Shown piece by piece: positions 19,268 through 26,404 of a stretch of DNA of 64,000 bases; the first letter of the stretch is position 1; each line of letters opens with the position of its first letter. The notes under the pieces were generated by a model. It worked only from the letters and a program-made list of their open reading frames with translations, did no database searches and was not told the origin of the DNA. The DNA is taken from positions 4,594,501-4,658,500 of the forward strand of contig NZ_JAJOZB010000001.1 of NCBI RefSeq assembly GCF_023701745.1, in the 5' to 3' direction. This DNA comes from Streptomyces sp. RKAG293 (GTDB taxonomy: Bacteria > Actinomycetota > Actinomycetes > Streptomycetales > Streptomycetaceae). The translations under genes were made by a program, and so were the position numbers.

Positions 19268-19477
19268 ATGGCCGGGATGATCGGGCTGCAGGGCAGGGTG
19301 ACGGGGCGGATCGGCCCAGGGCTGGTCGGCGAGGTGATCGTCCAAGTACGGGGCGGCGCCGAGGCGTTCCTCGCGTATCCGGTCACACCGGGCGAGCGCA
19401 TGGAGACCGGGACGCAGATCGTGGTCGTGGAATACCAGGCCCCGCGGACGGTCTACGTGGCCGCCGCCTTCGGCTGA
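19268..19477 (+). CDS. Small NfeD-like OB-fold protein
   Basis: A 69-aa protein: GLQGRVTGRIGPGLVGEVIV followed by a beta-rich stretch and the ending IVVVEYQAPRTVYVAAAFG. The length and strand pattern resemble the soluble OB-fold domain at the C-terminus of NfeD proteins, which are commonly encoded beside flotillins. The flotillin gene begins 165 bp downstream, so a functional pair is likely. No membrane segments are present, unlike full NfeD. The start could also be Met at 19277 or GTG at 19247. Confidence 0.65.
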   Translation: MAGMIGLQGRVTGRIGPGLVGEVIVQVRGGAEAFLAYPVTPGERMETGTQIVVVEYQAPRTVYVAAAFG

Positions 19478-19641
19478 GCGGGGTTCCGACTCCGGCTGAA
19501 CGGGCTTCGCGCGTCGGCTGAGCGGGCTTCGTATCAAGACTGCGCCAAGGTTCCGTCAGGGTGTTCACCACGGCCTTGCGCGGGAGCACACTCGCGATCG
19601 TCAGGCCCCGCATGGGGGCCGCTGTAAGGGGGCGTATGCCG

Positions 19642-21129
19642 ATGATCATCGGCGTCGTGGCGGGACTCGTTCTCGCCGCAATCATCATCGTGATCGGGCT
19701 GTTCAAGCTGATGTGGCGGGTCGCGGAGCCGAATGAGGCGCTTGTCATCTCCGGTTCCCGGCACCGCACCGAGGGCATCGAGGAAGGGCTGGGATTCCGT
19801 ATCGTCACGGGGCGCGGGACGTTCGTGGTCCCCGGTGTCCAGGCCGTGCGCAAGCTCTCGCTCGATCTCAACGAGACCGAGCTGCTGGTGGACTGTGTGA
19901 CGCAGCAGGGCATTCCGCTGAAGGTGCGCGGAGTCGTCATCTTCAAGGTCGGCGACGACTTCGTGTCGATAGCCAACGCCGCACGCCGTTTCCTGGACCA
20001 GCAGAAGTTCATGGGCGACCGGGTGCACAACGTCTTCGCCGGTCATCTGCGGTCGATCGTCGGCGGGTTGACGGTCGAGGACATGATCCGTGACCGCGAG
20101 AAGCTCACCGGGCAGACCCGGGCCGCCTCCGGCTCGGAGATGGAGAAGCTCGGCCTGATCATCGACTCGCTGCAGATCCACGAGATCGAGGACCCGACCG
20201 GGTACATCAAGAACCTGGCCGCGCCGCACGCCGCGGCCGTCCACCGGGACGCGCGGATCGCCCAGGCCGAGGCGGACCGGCTGGCCACCGAGGCGGAGCA
20301 GAAGGCCGCCGCCCGGATGTCCGAGGCGACCCGGGACAGCGAGATCCTGCAGGCCGGCTACCAGGCCGAACGGGACAAGGCGGCCGCGACATCACGACAG
20401 GCGGGACCGCTGTCGGAGGCCGCGGCCAAGCAGGAGGTCGTGGTCCAGGAGACCCGCGTCGCTGAGCTGGAGGCGCAGCGCCGCGAGCAGCAGCTCCAGG
20501 TCGACGTCAGAAAGCCGGCGGACGCGAAGGCGTACGAGAAGCGGACGCTGGCCGAGGCCGAACGCGATGTGCGGATCTCGGCGGCACAGGCGAAGGCCAA
20601 GGAGACCGAGCTGGCGGCCATCGCCGAAGCCAACCGGGTCAAGATAGCCGCGGCCGCGCAGGCCGAGATGACGAAGGTCAGCGGGCTGGCACAGGCGGCG
20701 GCCACCCGGGCGACCGGTGAGGCCGAGGCGGCGGCGACGCAGGCCCGCGGGCTCGCGGAGGCCGAGGCGGCGAAGGCCAAGGGCCTGGCCGAGGCCGCGT
20801 CGATCCAGGCGCGCGCGGAGGCGCTGGCCACCAACCAGGAGGCCGTGGTCGCTCAGCAGCTGGCCGAGAACTGGCCGGAGATCGTGAAGGCGGGCGCCTC
20901 GGCGTTCGGCAACGTGGAGCACATGGTGCTGCTCAACGGCGCGGACGGCATGTCCGACATGTTCGCCAAGGCACTCACCATGGGCGGCACCGGGCTCGGA
21001 CTGGCCCGCCAGCTGCTCGCGTCGATGGGAACGGAGAACGGCGTCAGCGCCGTGCCGCCGCCCGCGTCTCCCAACGGATCGACGCCCCGCAGCCACCTGA
21101 TACCGCTACAGGACGACGACCAGGCCTGA
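19642..21129 (+). CDS. Flotillin-like SPFH-domain protein
   Basis: A 495-aa flotillin. It begins with a membrane hairpin or anchor (MIIGVVAGLVLAAIIIVIGL), then the SPFH domain (about 30-190, with VPGVQAVRKLSLDLNETELL and FAGHLRSIVGGLTVEDM), then a long Ala/Glu coiled coil (about 200-420, many AEA and AKG units) and a C-terminal segment with VEHMVLLNGADGM. Flotillins scaffold lipid microdomains and affect secretion and wall synthesis. I chose Met 19642 because AAGGGGG lies 9 nt upstream; earlier in-frame Mets are at 19612 and 19636. Paired with the NfeD-like gene just upstream. Confidence 0.9.
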   Translation: MIIGVVAGLVLAAIIIVIGLFKLMWRVAEPNEALVISGSRHRTEGIEEGLGFRIVTGRGTFVVPGVQAVRKLSLDLNETELLVDCVTQQGIPLKVRGVVIFKVGDDFVSIANAARRFLDQQKFMGDRVHNVFAGHLRSIVGGLTVEDMIRDREKLTGQTRAASGSEMEKLGLIIDSLQIHEIEDPTGYIKNLAAPHAAAVHRDARIAQAEADRLATEAEQKAAARMSEATRDSEILQAGYQAERDKAAATSRQAGPLSEAAAKQEVVVQETRVAELEAQRREQQLQVDVRKPADAKAYEKRTLAEAERDVRISAAQAKAKETELAAIAEANRVKIAAAAQAEMTKVSGLAQAAATRATGEAEAAATQARGLAEAEAAKAKGLAEAASIQARAEALATNQEAVVAQQLAENWPEIVKAGASAFGNVEHMVLLNGADGMSDMFAKALTMGGTGLGLARQLLASMGTENGVSAVPPPASPNGSTPRSHLIPLQDDDQA

Positions 21130-21147
21130 TCCGCGAAGCACGAGTGA

Positions 21148-21190
21148 GGGCGGGGGCGGGGCGCGTCATCGCGCCGCGCCGCCCCCGCCC
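21148..21190. terminator. GC-rich hairpin between convergent flotillin and DUF5326 genes
   Basis: Arms GGGCGGGGGCGG (21148-21159) and CCGCCCCCGCCC (21179-21190), with extra internal pairing around GCGCG. Lies between two convergent stops. Confidence 0.6.
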
Positions 21191-21253
21191 GGCCGTCCGG
21201 CGCGGCGGGTGCCGCCGGCGGACGGGATGTACGGGTTCCGGCCCCCCGGGGAA

Positions 21254-21472
21254 TTACCAGTCACGATGTGAGGAGGACGAGGATCCCGAGGTGAACTTCT
21301 TCACCAGGAAGATCAACCCGCCGACCAGCGCCGCGAAGACCAGCACCTTGAACAGCAGACCGATGACGAATCCGACCAGGCTCATGATCAAGCCGCCGAA
21401 GACGACGAGAGCGATCACCGGGATCGCCACCCACTTGATCCACCAGGGCAGACCCTTGACCAGCTCTTCCAT
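21254..21472 (-). CDS. Small membrane protein (DUF5326-like)
   Basis: A 72-aa protein with two hydrophobic segments (WWIKWVAIPVIALVVFGGLI, then MSLVGFVIGLLFKVLVFAAL) and a Ser-rich polar end. It matches my memory of the short actinobacterial DUF5326 family, of unknown function. GGAGGG precedes the ATG at a good distance, supporting the start. Convergent with flotillin, which may be coincidental. Confidence 0.75.
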   Translation of the reverse strand: MEELVKGLPWWIKWVAIPVIALVVFGGLIMSLVGFVIGLLFKVLVFAALVGGLIFLVKKFTSGSSSSSHRDW

Positions 21473-21615
21473 GACTGTTTCCCTCCAGATTCCTTCGTTG
21501 TCCCCGTGGTTCGACTCTAGAGCCGCGGAGGGGGCCGGCGGAGGGGTCGGAGACCCGATCCTTCCCTGACCGTTCCCCTACGGAACCCCAGGGTCCGACC
21601 CTCAGTCGCCCGGGC

Positions 21616-21933
21616 TCAGGCCTCCGGCGGCGAGAAGACGACCATGACCCGCAGGTCCTCCGTCACGTGGTGGAAGCGGTGCGGCACCCCCGCCGGCACA
21701 TAGACGACGCTGCCGCGGGCCACCGTGGTCGTCTCCTCCCCCACGGTGATCGCCGCCCGCCCGCTCACCACCAGATAGATCTCGTCCTGCTGGTGCGGGA
21801 CCTGCGGATCGAGCTCCCCGGCCTGCAGCGCGTACAGCCCCGCCGACATGTTCCGTTCGCGGAGAAAGCTGAGATAGGCCCCGTTGTTGGCGGCCCGCTC
21901 CGCCTCCAGGTCGTCCAGCCGGAACACCTTCAT
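21616..21933 (-). CDS. Single-domain cupin protein
   Basis: A 105-aa cupin. Motif 1 is PHQQDEIYLVVSGRAAITVG and motif 2 is VVYVPAGVPHRFHHV, giving the usual His/Glu metal ligands in a small beta-barrel. The family includes dioxygenases, isomerases and ligand sensors, and this protein cannot be assigned to one. GGGAGAG precedes the ATG. Divergent from the holin-like gene with a 58-bp gap. Confidence 0.82.
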   Translation of the reverse strand: MKVFRLDDLEAERAANNGAYLSFLRERNMSAGLYALQAGELDPQVPHQQDEIYLVVSGRAAITVGEETTTVARGSVVYVPAGVPHRFHHVTEDLRVMVVFSPPEA

Positions 21934-21991
21934 CGCAGCTCTCCCTCGTCGCAGCTCTTGCCCGGGCGATCAGTTCTGCCACGATCACACC

Positions 21992-22369
21992 ATGAAGAAT
22001 TTCGTCGTCAAGACACTCGCCAACGCCGGGGCCCTCGGTGTGGCCATCTGGCTGGTCAAGGACATCACCCTCACCGGTGACGACACCTGGCACAAGGTGC
22101 TCACCGTCATCCTGGTCGCCGTGGTCTTCGGACTGGTGAACTGGCTGGTCAAGCCGGTCGTCAAACTGCTGTCCTTCCCCCTGTTCATCCTCACCCTGGG
22201 CCTGATCACGCTGGTCGTGAACGCCCTGATGCTGCTGCTCACCTCCTGGCTCGCCGGAAAGCTCAGCCTCGACTTCCACGTCGACGGCTTCTGGGCGGCG
22301 CTGATCGGCGGCCTGATCATCAGCATCGTCTCCTGGGCCCTCAACATGCTCCTGCCGGACGAGGACTGA
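21992..22369 (+). CDS. Phage-holin-4-2-type (YvlD-like) membrane protein
   Basis: A 125-aa protein with four membrane segments: NAGALGVAIWLVKDITL, VLTVILVAVVFGLVNWLV, LLSFPLFILTLGLITLVVNA and ALIGGLIISIVSWALNMLLP. KPVVKLLSFPLFILTLGLIT is the signature of the Pfam holin-like family found in many bacterial chromosomes outside phages. Function is not known; there is no prophage here. Only 58 bp separate it from the divergent cupin gene. Confidence 0.8.
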   Translation: MKNFVVKTLANAGALGVAIWLVKDITLTGDDTWHKVLTVILVAVVFGLVNWLVKPVVKLLSFPLFILTLGLITLVVNALMLLLTSWLAGKLSLDFHVDGFWAALIGGLIISIVSWALNMLLPDED

Positions 22370-22409
22370 GCGCCGGGGAGGAGGACCCGATGCCGTTACG
22401 AGGACCGGA

Positions 22410-22540
22410 GGGGCCGGGGCCGTTGGGGGCCCCGGCCGAAGGTTGGAGGAGGGGTACTTCGAAATGCTGCCGAGCTGTTTGTGAGCCGTCAGGCTCATAG
22501 ACAGTCGATTTCGAAGCCCCGCCCCGGGGGCCCCGGCCCC
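22410..22540 (+). ncRNA. Strongly folded leader, possible attenuator or small RNA, before the PLP lyase
   Basis: A nested structure lies between two genes. The central hairpin has arms CTGTTTGTGAGCC (22475-22487) and GGCTCATAGACAG (22492-22504) with loop GTCA; its two non-Watson-Crick positions are both G-U on the plus strand, indicating selection as RNA. It is enclosed by CTTCGAAAT / ATTTCGAAG (22457-22465 / 22508-22516) and by GGGGCCGGGGCC / GGCCCCGGCCCC (22410-22421 / 22529-22540). The left outer arm can instead pair locally with 22428-22437, so two exclusive folds exist. The lyase starts 73 nt downstream. I do not recognise a known riboswitch. Confidence 0.5.
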
Positions 22541-22613
22541 CGGCCCGGATCGGGTTGACTGGACCCGCGCGCACCCGCGCAGCAGGTGCGACCCCAGGTC
22601 CCAGGAGGCAGCG

Positions 22614-23756
22614 ATGGCCGAGTCCGACAGCCCGAGCGGCAGCGGTGAAAGTACCCGCAGCGTGCACGCCGGACGCCCGCCCGCCCAGCCGTACGAACCC
22701 TCCCTGCCCGGCCCCACCTTCGTCTCGCACTTCCACCTGCCCGGCGACGCGACGGGCCCGTACACCTACGGCCGGGAGCAGAACCCGACCTGGACCCTGC
22801 TCGAGGACGCGATCTCCGAGCTGGAGTCCCCCGCCGACCCGACCGCCAGGACGACCGTCTTCGCCTCGGGGATGGCCGCGGTCTCCGCCGTGCTCCTGTC
22901 CCAGATGAGCGCGGGCGACACCGTCGTGCTGCCCTCCGACTGCTACCAGACGACCCGGGCCCTCCAGCAGCGGCTGGAGTCGTACGGAGTCACCGTGCGC
23001 CTCGCGCCGACCCGCGACGACGCGCAGCTGGCCTTGCTGGACGGCGCGCGTCTGCTGTGGCTGGAGACCCCGTCCAACCCCGTCCTGGACGTCTGTGACA
23101 TCCGCCGGCTCGCCGAAGCCGCGCACGCGGCGGGCGCCCTGGTCGCCGTCGACAACAGCCTCGCCACCCCGCTCGGCCAGCGCCCGCTCGACCTCGGCGC
23201 CGACTTCTCGGTCGCCAGCGGCACCAAGGCCCTGACCGGCCACGGCGACCTGCTGCTCGGCTACGTGACCACCCGCGACCCCGAGCTCGCCGAACAGACC
23301 CGGCGGTGGCGCAACACCGTCGGTGCGATCCCCGGCCCGATGGAGGCCTGGCTCGCGCACCGTTCGCTGGCCACCCTCTCGCTGCGCGTGGACCGGCAGG
23401 CCGCCAACGCCCTGGAGCTGGCCACGGCGCTCGCCGACCGCCCGGAGGTGACCGGGCTGCGCCACCCCGGCCTGCCCACCGACCCGGCGCACGCACTCGC
23501 CGCCGGTCAGATGCGCCGGTTCGGCAGCGTCGTCTCCTTCACGCTGCCCGGCAAGGAGCACGCCGAGCGCTTCCTCTCCGCGCTCCGGATCACCGTCGAG
23601 GCGACGAGTTTCGGCAGCGTCCAGTGCACGGCCGAACGCCGGGCCCGCTGGGGCGGCGACGCGGTTCCGCCGGGCTTCATCCGCTTCTCGGTGGGCGTGG
23701 AGGACGCGGCCGACATCGTCGCCGATGTCACCCGCGCCCTGGACGCCGCTCAGTAG
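22614..23756 (+). CDS. Cystathionine gamma-lyase / Cys-Met metabolism PLP enzyme
   Basis: A 380-aa fold-type I PLP enzyme. YTYGREQNPTWTLLEDAISE and SGMAAVSAVLLSQMSAGDTV are N-terminal family motifs, the PLP lysine lies in SGTKALTGHGDLLLGY, and the ending VQCTAERRARWGGDAVPPGF then IRFSVGVEDAADIV is typical. Members act as cystathionine gamma-lyase, gamma-synthase or methionine gamma-lyase; the lyase is most likely. AGGAGG lies 5 nt before the ATG. A folded leader upstream suggests RNA-level control. A hairpin at 23795-23833 ends the transcript. Confidence 0.88.
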   Translation: MAESDSPSGSGESTRSVHAGRPPAQPYEPSLPGPTFVSHFHLPGDATGPYTYGREQNPTWTLLEDAISELESPADPTARTTVFASGMAAVSAVLLSQMSAGDTVVLPSDCYQTTRALQQRLESYGVTVRLAPTRDDAQLALLDGARLLWLETPSNPVLDVCDIRRLAEAAHAAGALVAVDNSLATPLGQRPLDLGADFSVASGTKALTGHGDLLLGYVTTRDPELAEQTRRWRNTVGAIPGPMEAWLAHRSLATLSLRVDRQAANALELATALADRPEVTGLRHPGLPTDPAHALAAGQMRRFGSVVSFTLPGKEHAERFLSALRITVEATSFGSVQCTAERRARWGGDAVPPGFIRFSVGVEDAADIVADVTRALDAAQ

Positions 23757-23794
23757 GGCCACTACGCATATATGCAGGGAGCCCTACGCAGAAT

Positions 23795-23833
23795 GGGCGG
23801 TTCGAGCCTCCCCCCTCGTGGCTCGAACCGCCC
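23795..23833 (+). terminator. Perfect 14-bp hairpin after the lyase gene
   Basis: GGGCGGTTCGAGCC (23795-23808) pairs with GGCTCGAACCGCCC (23820-23833) around an 11-nt loop, 38 nt after the stop. Confidence 0.7.
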
Positions 23834-23917
23834 TGGCGCAACGCGCGAAGATGCGCTCGAACAAGGCTAGTTGACTCTGCGTCAGTGTCCAATCACAGTA
23901 CCTGGTACGACCTATCG

Positions 23918-23927
23918 ATAAATTTAT
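23918..23927. promoter_or_regulatory. AT-rich palindrome ATAAATTTAT in the LysR promoter
   Basis: A 10-bp perfect palindrome within an AT-rich patch (ATCGATAAATTTATACTTGG) 41 bp before the LysR start. Such a patch is striking in this GC-rich DNA and fits a LysR autoregulatory site; TTGACT at 23871-23876 may be a -35 box. Confidence 0.4.
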
Positions 23928-23967
23928 ACTTGGCGATGCGTCAGGTTCTGTCTGCGAGGAGACCACG

Positions 23968-24867
23968 GTGGACCTGGCCCTCCTGCGTACCTTCGTCACC
24001 GTGCACCGGGCCGGTTCCTTCACCCGGGCCGCCCAGCTCCTGGGCCTGTCCCAGCCCGCCGTCACCGGCCAGATACGCACGCTGGAACGGCAGGTCGGCC
24101 GCCCGCTCTTCCTGCGGCTGCCCCGCGGCGTCGCCCCCACCACCGTGGGCGACGAGCTCGCGCACAAGGTCGCCCCGCACCTCGACGCGCTGCTGGAGAT
24201 CACCGCGGCGGCCCCCGACGACGACGGCCCCGGCACCCACAGCCTGCATCTGGCGGGCCCCGCCGAGTTCACCGCGCTGCGCATCCTGCCCGCCCTGGCG
24301 CCGCTGGTCACCGACGGGCTGCACCTGCGGGTCTCGCTCAGCGGCGACGACGAGGCGCTGGCCGGGCTCGCCGCCGGCCACCATGACCTGGCCGTCGTCA
24401 GCGTCCAGCCCCGCGACCGGCTGATAGCGGCCGTACCGCTGTGGGACGAGGAGTACGCCCTGGTCGCCGCGCCCGCCTGGCTGGCACAGGCCGGCGGCCC
24501 GCACGGAGTGCGCGACCACGGCCCGCAGATGCTCGACGACCTGCCCGTCGTCACCTGCGACGAGGAGTGCCGGCTGCTGTCCCAGTACTGGTCGGCCGTC
24601 TTCGACGCCAAGCCCACCCGGGATCCCGCGGTCGTCGTCCCCGACCTGCGCGCCGTCCTGGACTGCGTACGCGACGGGGCCGGGCTGGCCGTCCTGCCCC
24701 GCTATCTGTGCGGCCCCGCACTCGCCGCCGGGGAGATCGCCCTGCTGCTGGAGCCTCCCGTGCCACCGCTGCGGACCTACTTCCTGGCCACCCGGGTCGG
24801 CACCCTCGCACTGCCCCACCTCGCGCGGGCGCACGATCGGCTGCTGACCGCCGCACAGGGCTGGTAG
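23968..24867 (+). CDS. LysR-family transcriptional regulator
   Basis: A 299-aa LysR regulator. The winged HTH at residues 1-62 reads LLRTFVTVHRAGSFTRAAQL then LGLSQPAVTGQIRTLERQVG, followed by the effector domain (SLSGDDEALAGLAAGHHDLA, LRAVLDCVRDGAGLAVLPRY). The GTG start has GAGGAG upstream at a normal distance. It lies downstream of the sulfur-amino-acid lyase and may sense a related metabolite, but nothing in the sequence fixes the ligand. The AT-rich palindrome before it suggests self-regulation. Confidence 0.9.
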   Translation: MDLALLRTFVTVHRAGSFTRAAQLLGLSQPAVTGQIRTLERQVGRPLFLRLPRGVAPTTVGDELAHKVAPHLDALLEITAAAPDDDGPGTHSLHLAGPAEFTALRILPALAPLVTDGLHLRVSLSGDDEALAGLAAGHHDLAVVSVQPRDRLIAAVPLWDEEYALVAAPAWLAQAGGPHGVRDHGPQMLDDLPVVTCDEECRLLSQYWSAVFDAKPTRDPAVVVPDLRAVLDCVRDGAGLAVLPRYLCGPALAAGEIALLLEPPVPPLRTYFLATRVGTLALPHLARAHDRLLTAAQGW

Positions 24868-25033
24868 CCGCCGTACCACCGGCCGCGTCAAGGCCGCCGG
24901 GGCCGGATCAGGGGCCCTGGCAGGTGGCCGGCGGAGCCCGGCGAGCGCCGCTGACGCGCCAACGGGAATCAAATGCTCCGATTCACTGCTCCCGGTGCGT
25001 TTGTCGATCCTTGTGCCGCGGCAGATCTCAACC

Positions 25034-25546
25034 ATGCCCCTGGAGAACGCAACTCCGGCCGAAGCCCCCGCCACCCGCCCGGTGGTCAAGCGCACCGCCC
25101 GCGCGATCCTGCTCGACGGCGACCGCATGGTCCTCATCAAGCGCACCAAGCCCGGCCTCGCCCCGTACTGGATCACTCCGGGCGGCGGTGTGGAGGACGA
25201 CGACCCCTCGGTCGTCGACGCCCTGCACCGTGAAGTGGACGAGGAGCTGGGAGCCAAGATCACCGACGTCGTCCCGGCCTTCGTCGACACCGTCGAACAC
25301 ATCGCGGAGAACGGCGCCCACGGCGTGAAGGTGCAGTACTTCTTCGTGTGCCGGCTCGCCTCGATGGACCCGGCCCGCCGGCACGGCCCCGAGGTGGACG
25401 ATCCGTGCGGGACGTACGACGTCGTCCGTGTGCCGTTCAGCCGGGTCGGGCTGGCCTCCGTCGAGGTGGTGCCGCTGACGCTGCGGCACTATCTCGACGC
25501 GAACATCGAAGGCGTGCTGGGACTGGTCGGCCCCGACCTGGGCTGA
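25034..25546 (+). CDS. NUDIX hydrolase
   Basis: A 170-aa protein with a NUDIX box: GGGVEDDDPSVVDALHREVD then EELGA, matching GX5EX7REUXEEXGU with a slightly longer first spacing (G-X-E-D region). VKRTARAILLDGDRMVLIKR precedes it as expected. It should hydrolyse a nucleoside diphosphate linked to another group; the substrate is unknown. Start uncertain: Met at 25034 follows no clear ribosome site, and GTG codons at 25013 and 24995 are in frame. Stands alone between LysR and the convergent PNPOx gene. Confidence 0.85.
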   Translation: MPLENATPAEAPATRPVVKRTARAILLDGDRMVLIKRTKPGLAPYWITPGGGVEDDDPSVVDALHREVDEELGAKITDVVPAFVDTVEHIAENGAHGVKVQYFFVCRLASMDPARRHGPEVDDPCGTYDVVRVPFSRVGLASVEVVPLTLRHYLDANIEGVLGLVGPDLG

Positions 25547-25621
25547 GCCGGCCGCTGACCCGCAGGGCCCCTGCCTGCCGGTCGGCCCGTCTGCCGGTCA
25601 GCCCGCTGGCCTGCCCGCCCG

Positions 25622-26404
25622 TCAGCCCGCCTGCCGGAGGAACCAGCCGCGGAGCCGCCGCGCGCGCCGCCGCTCCGCCGGACCGGGTGGCGCGGCCACC
25701 ACCCGCGCGACGGGCACCGGCACAGGCACGGGCACTTGCACGGGCGCGGGAGCCGCCGGTACCGGCTGTACCGGCATGCGTTCCGCCGCCGCCCCGAAGT
25801 GGTCGCCGCCCTTGCGGCGTACGTCGTCGGTGCCCCACGACCGCCCGCCGCCTGCGGCGGAACCTTTCTGCAACGGCGCTGCGACCAACCGCGGAATGTG
25901 CTTCGAGCAGTGGATGTAGGCCTCCTCGACCTCCACCTCGACCCACATCTGCGGACGGCGGCCGGGCACCGGATCGTCCGGCAGTTCCGGGTGCTCGGCG
26001 CGCATCCGCTCGTCCGGGATCAGCAGCGCGCGGCCGTTGATGTGCAGCCCGATCCGGTCCCGGGCGAAGTCGATCAGCAGGATCCCGACGTGCGGGTTCT
26101 CGCGGATGTTGCCGAGCGAGGCCATGACCCCGTTGCCCCGGTACTCGGGATACGTGAGCGTCCTGTCGTCCAGGATCCGCACGAAACCGGGCGGCCCGGC
26201 CCTGAAGGTGCTGTCGCACTCCCCGCGCCGGTCCGCCGTGGACAGGAAGAACATCTCCTGCCGGGCGACGAACTCCCGCATCCGCGGATTGAGCCGGTCC
26301 CGCACCTGGTCGTCGTAGAACCGGTCCGCGCGCAGGCCCGTGCCCAGCTCCGTCTGGAGCAGGTGCTCGCCGTCGCTGCCCGGTCGCTCCACCCGGCTAG
26401 TCAC
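25622..26404 (-). CDS. Pyridoxamine 5'-phosphate oxidase-family flavin/heme-binding protein
   Basis: A 260-aa protein with a split-barrel PNPOx domain at about residues 25-170 (ARQEMFFLSTADRRGECDST, VMASLGNIRENPHVGILLID, GLHINGRALLIPD). Homologues bind FMN, F420 or heme and act as reductases; several sit next to nitric-oxide or redox proteins. The C-terminal 60 residues are low-complexity with a VPVPVPVPV run and a basic end. The GTG start overlaps the end of the flavohemoprotein gene by 8 nt, so the two are translationally coupled and probably act in one process. Confidence 0.8.
   Translation of the reverse strand: MTSRVERPGSDGEHLLQTELGTGLRADRFYDDQVRDRLNPRMREFVARQEMFFLSTADRRGECDSTFRAGPPGFVRILDDRTLTYPEYRGNGVMASLGNIRENPHVGILLIDFARDRIGLHINGRALLIPDERMRAEHPELPDDPVPGRRPQMWVEVEVEEAYIHCSKHIPRLVAAPLQKGSAAGGGRSWGTDDVRRKGGDHFGAAAERMPVQPVPAAPAPVQVPVPVPVPVARVVAAPPGPAERRRARRLRGWFLRQAG

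Noticed and set aside
21992-22369. Holin-like protein as a sign of a prophage
   Set aside because: The family is common in chromosomes and no other phage gene lies nearby.
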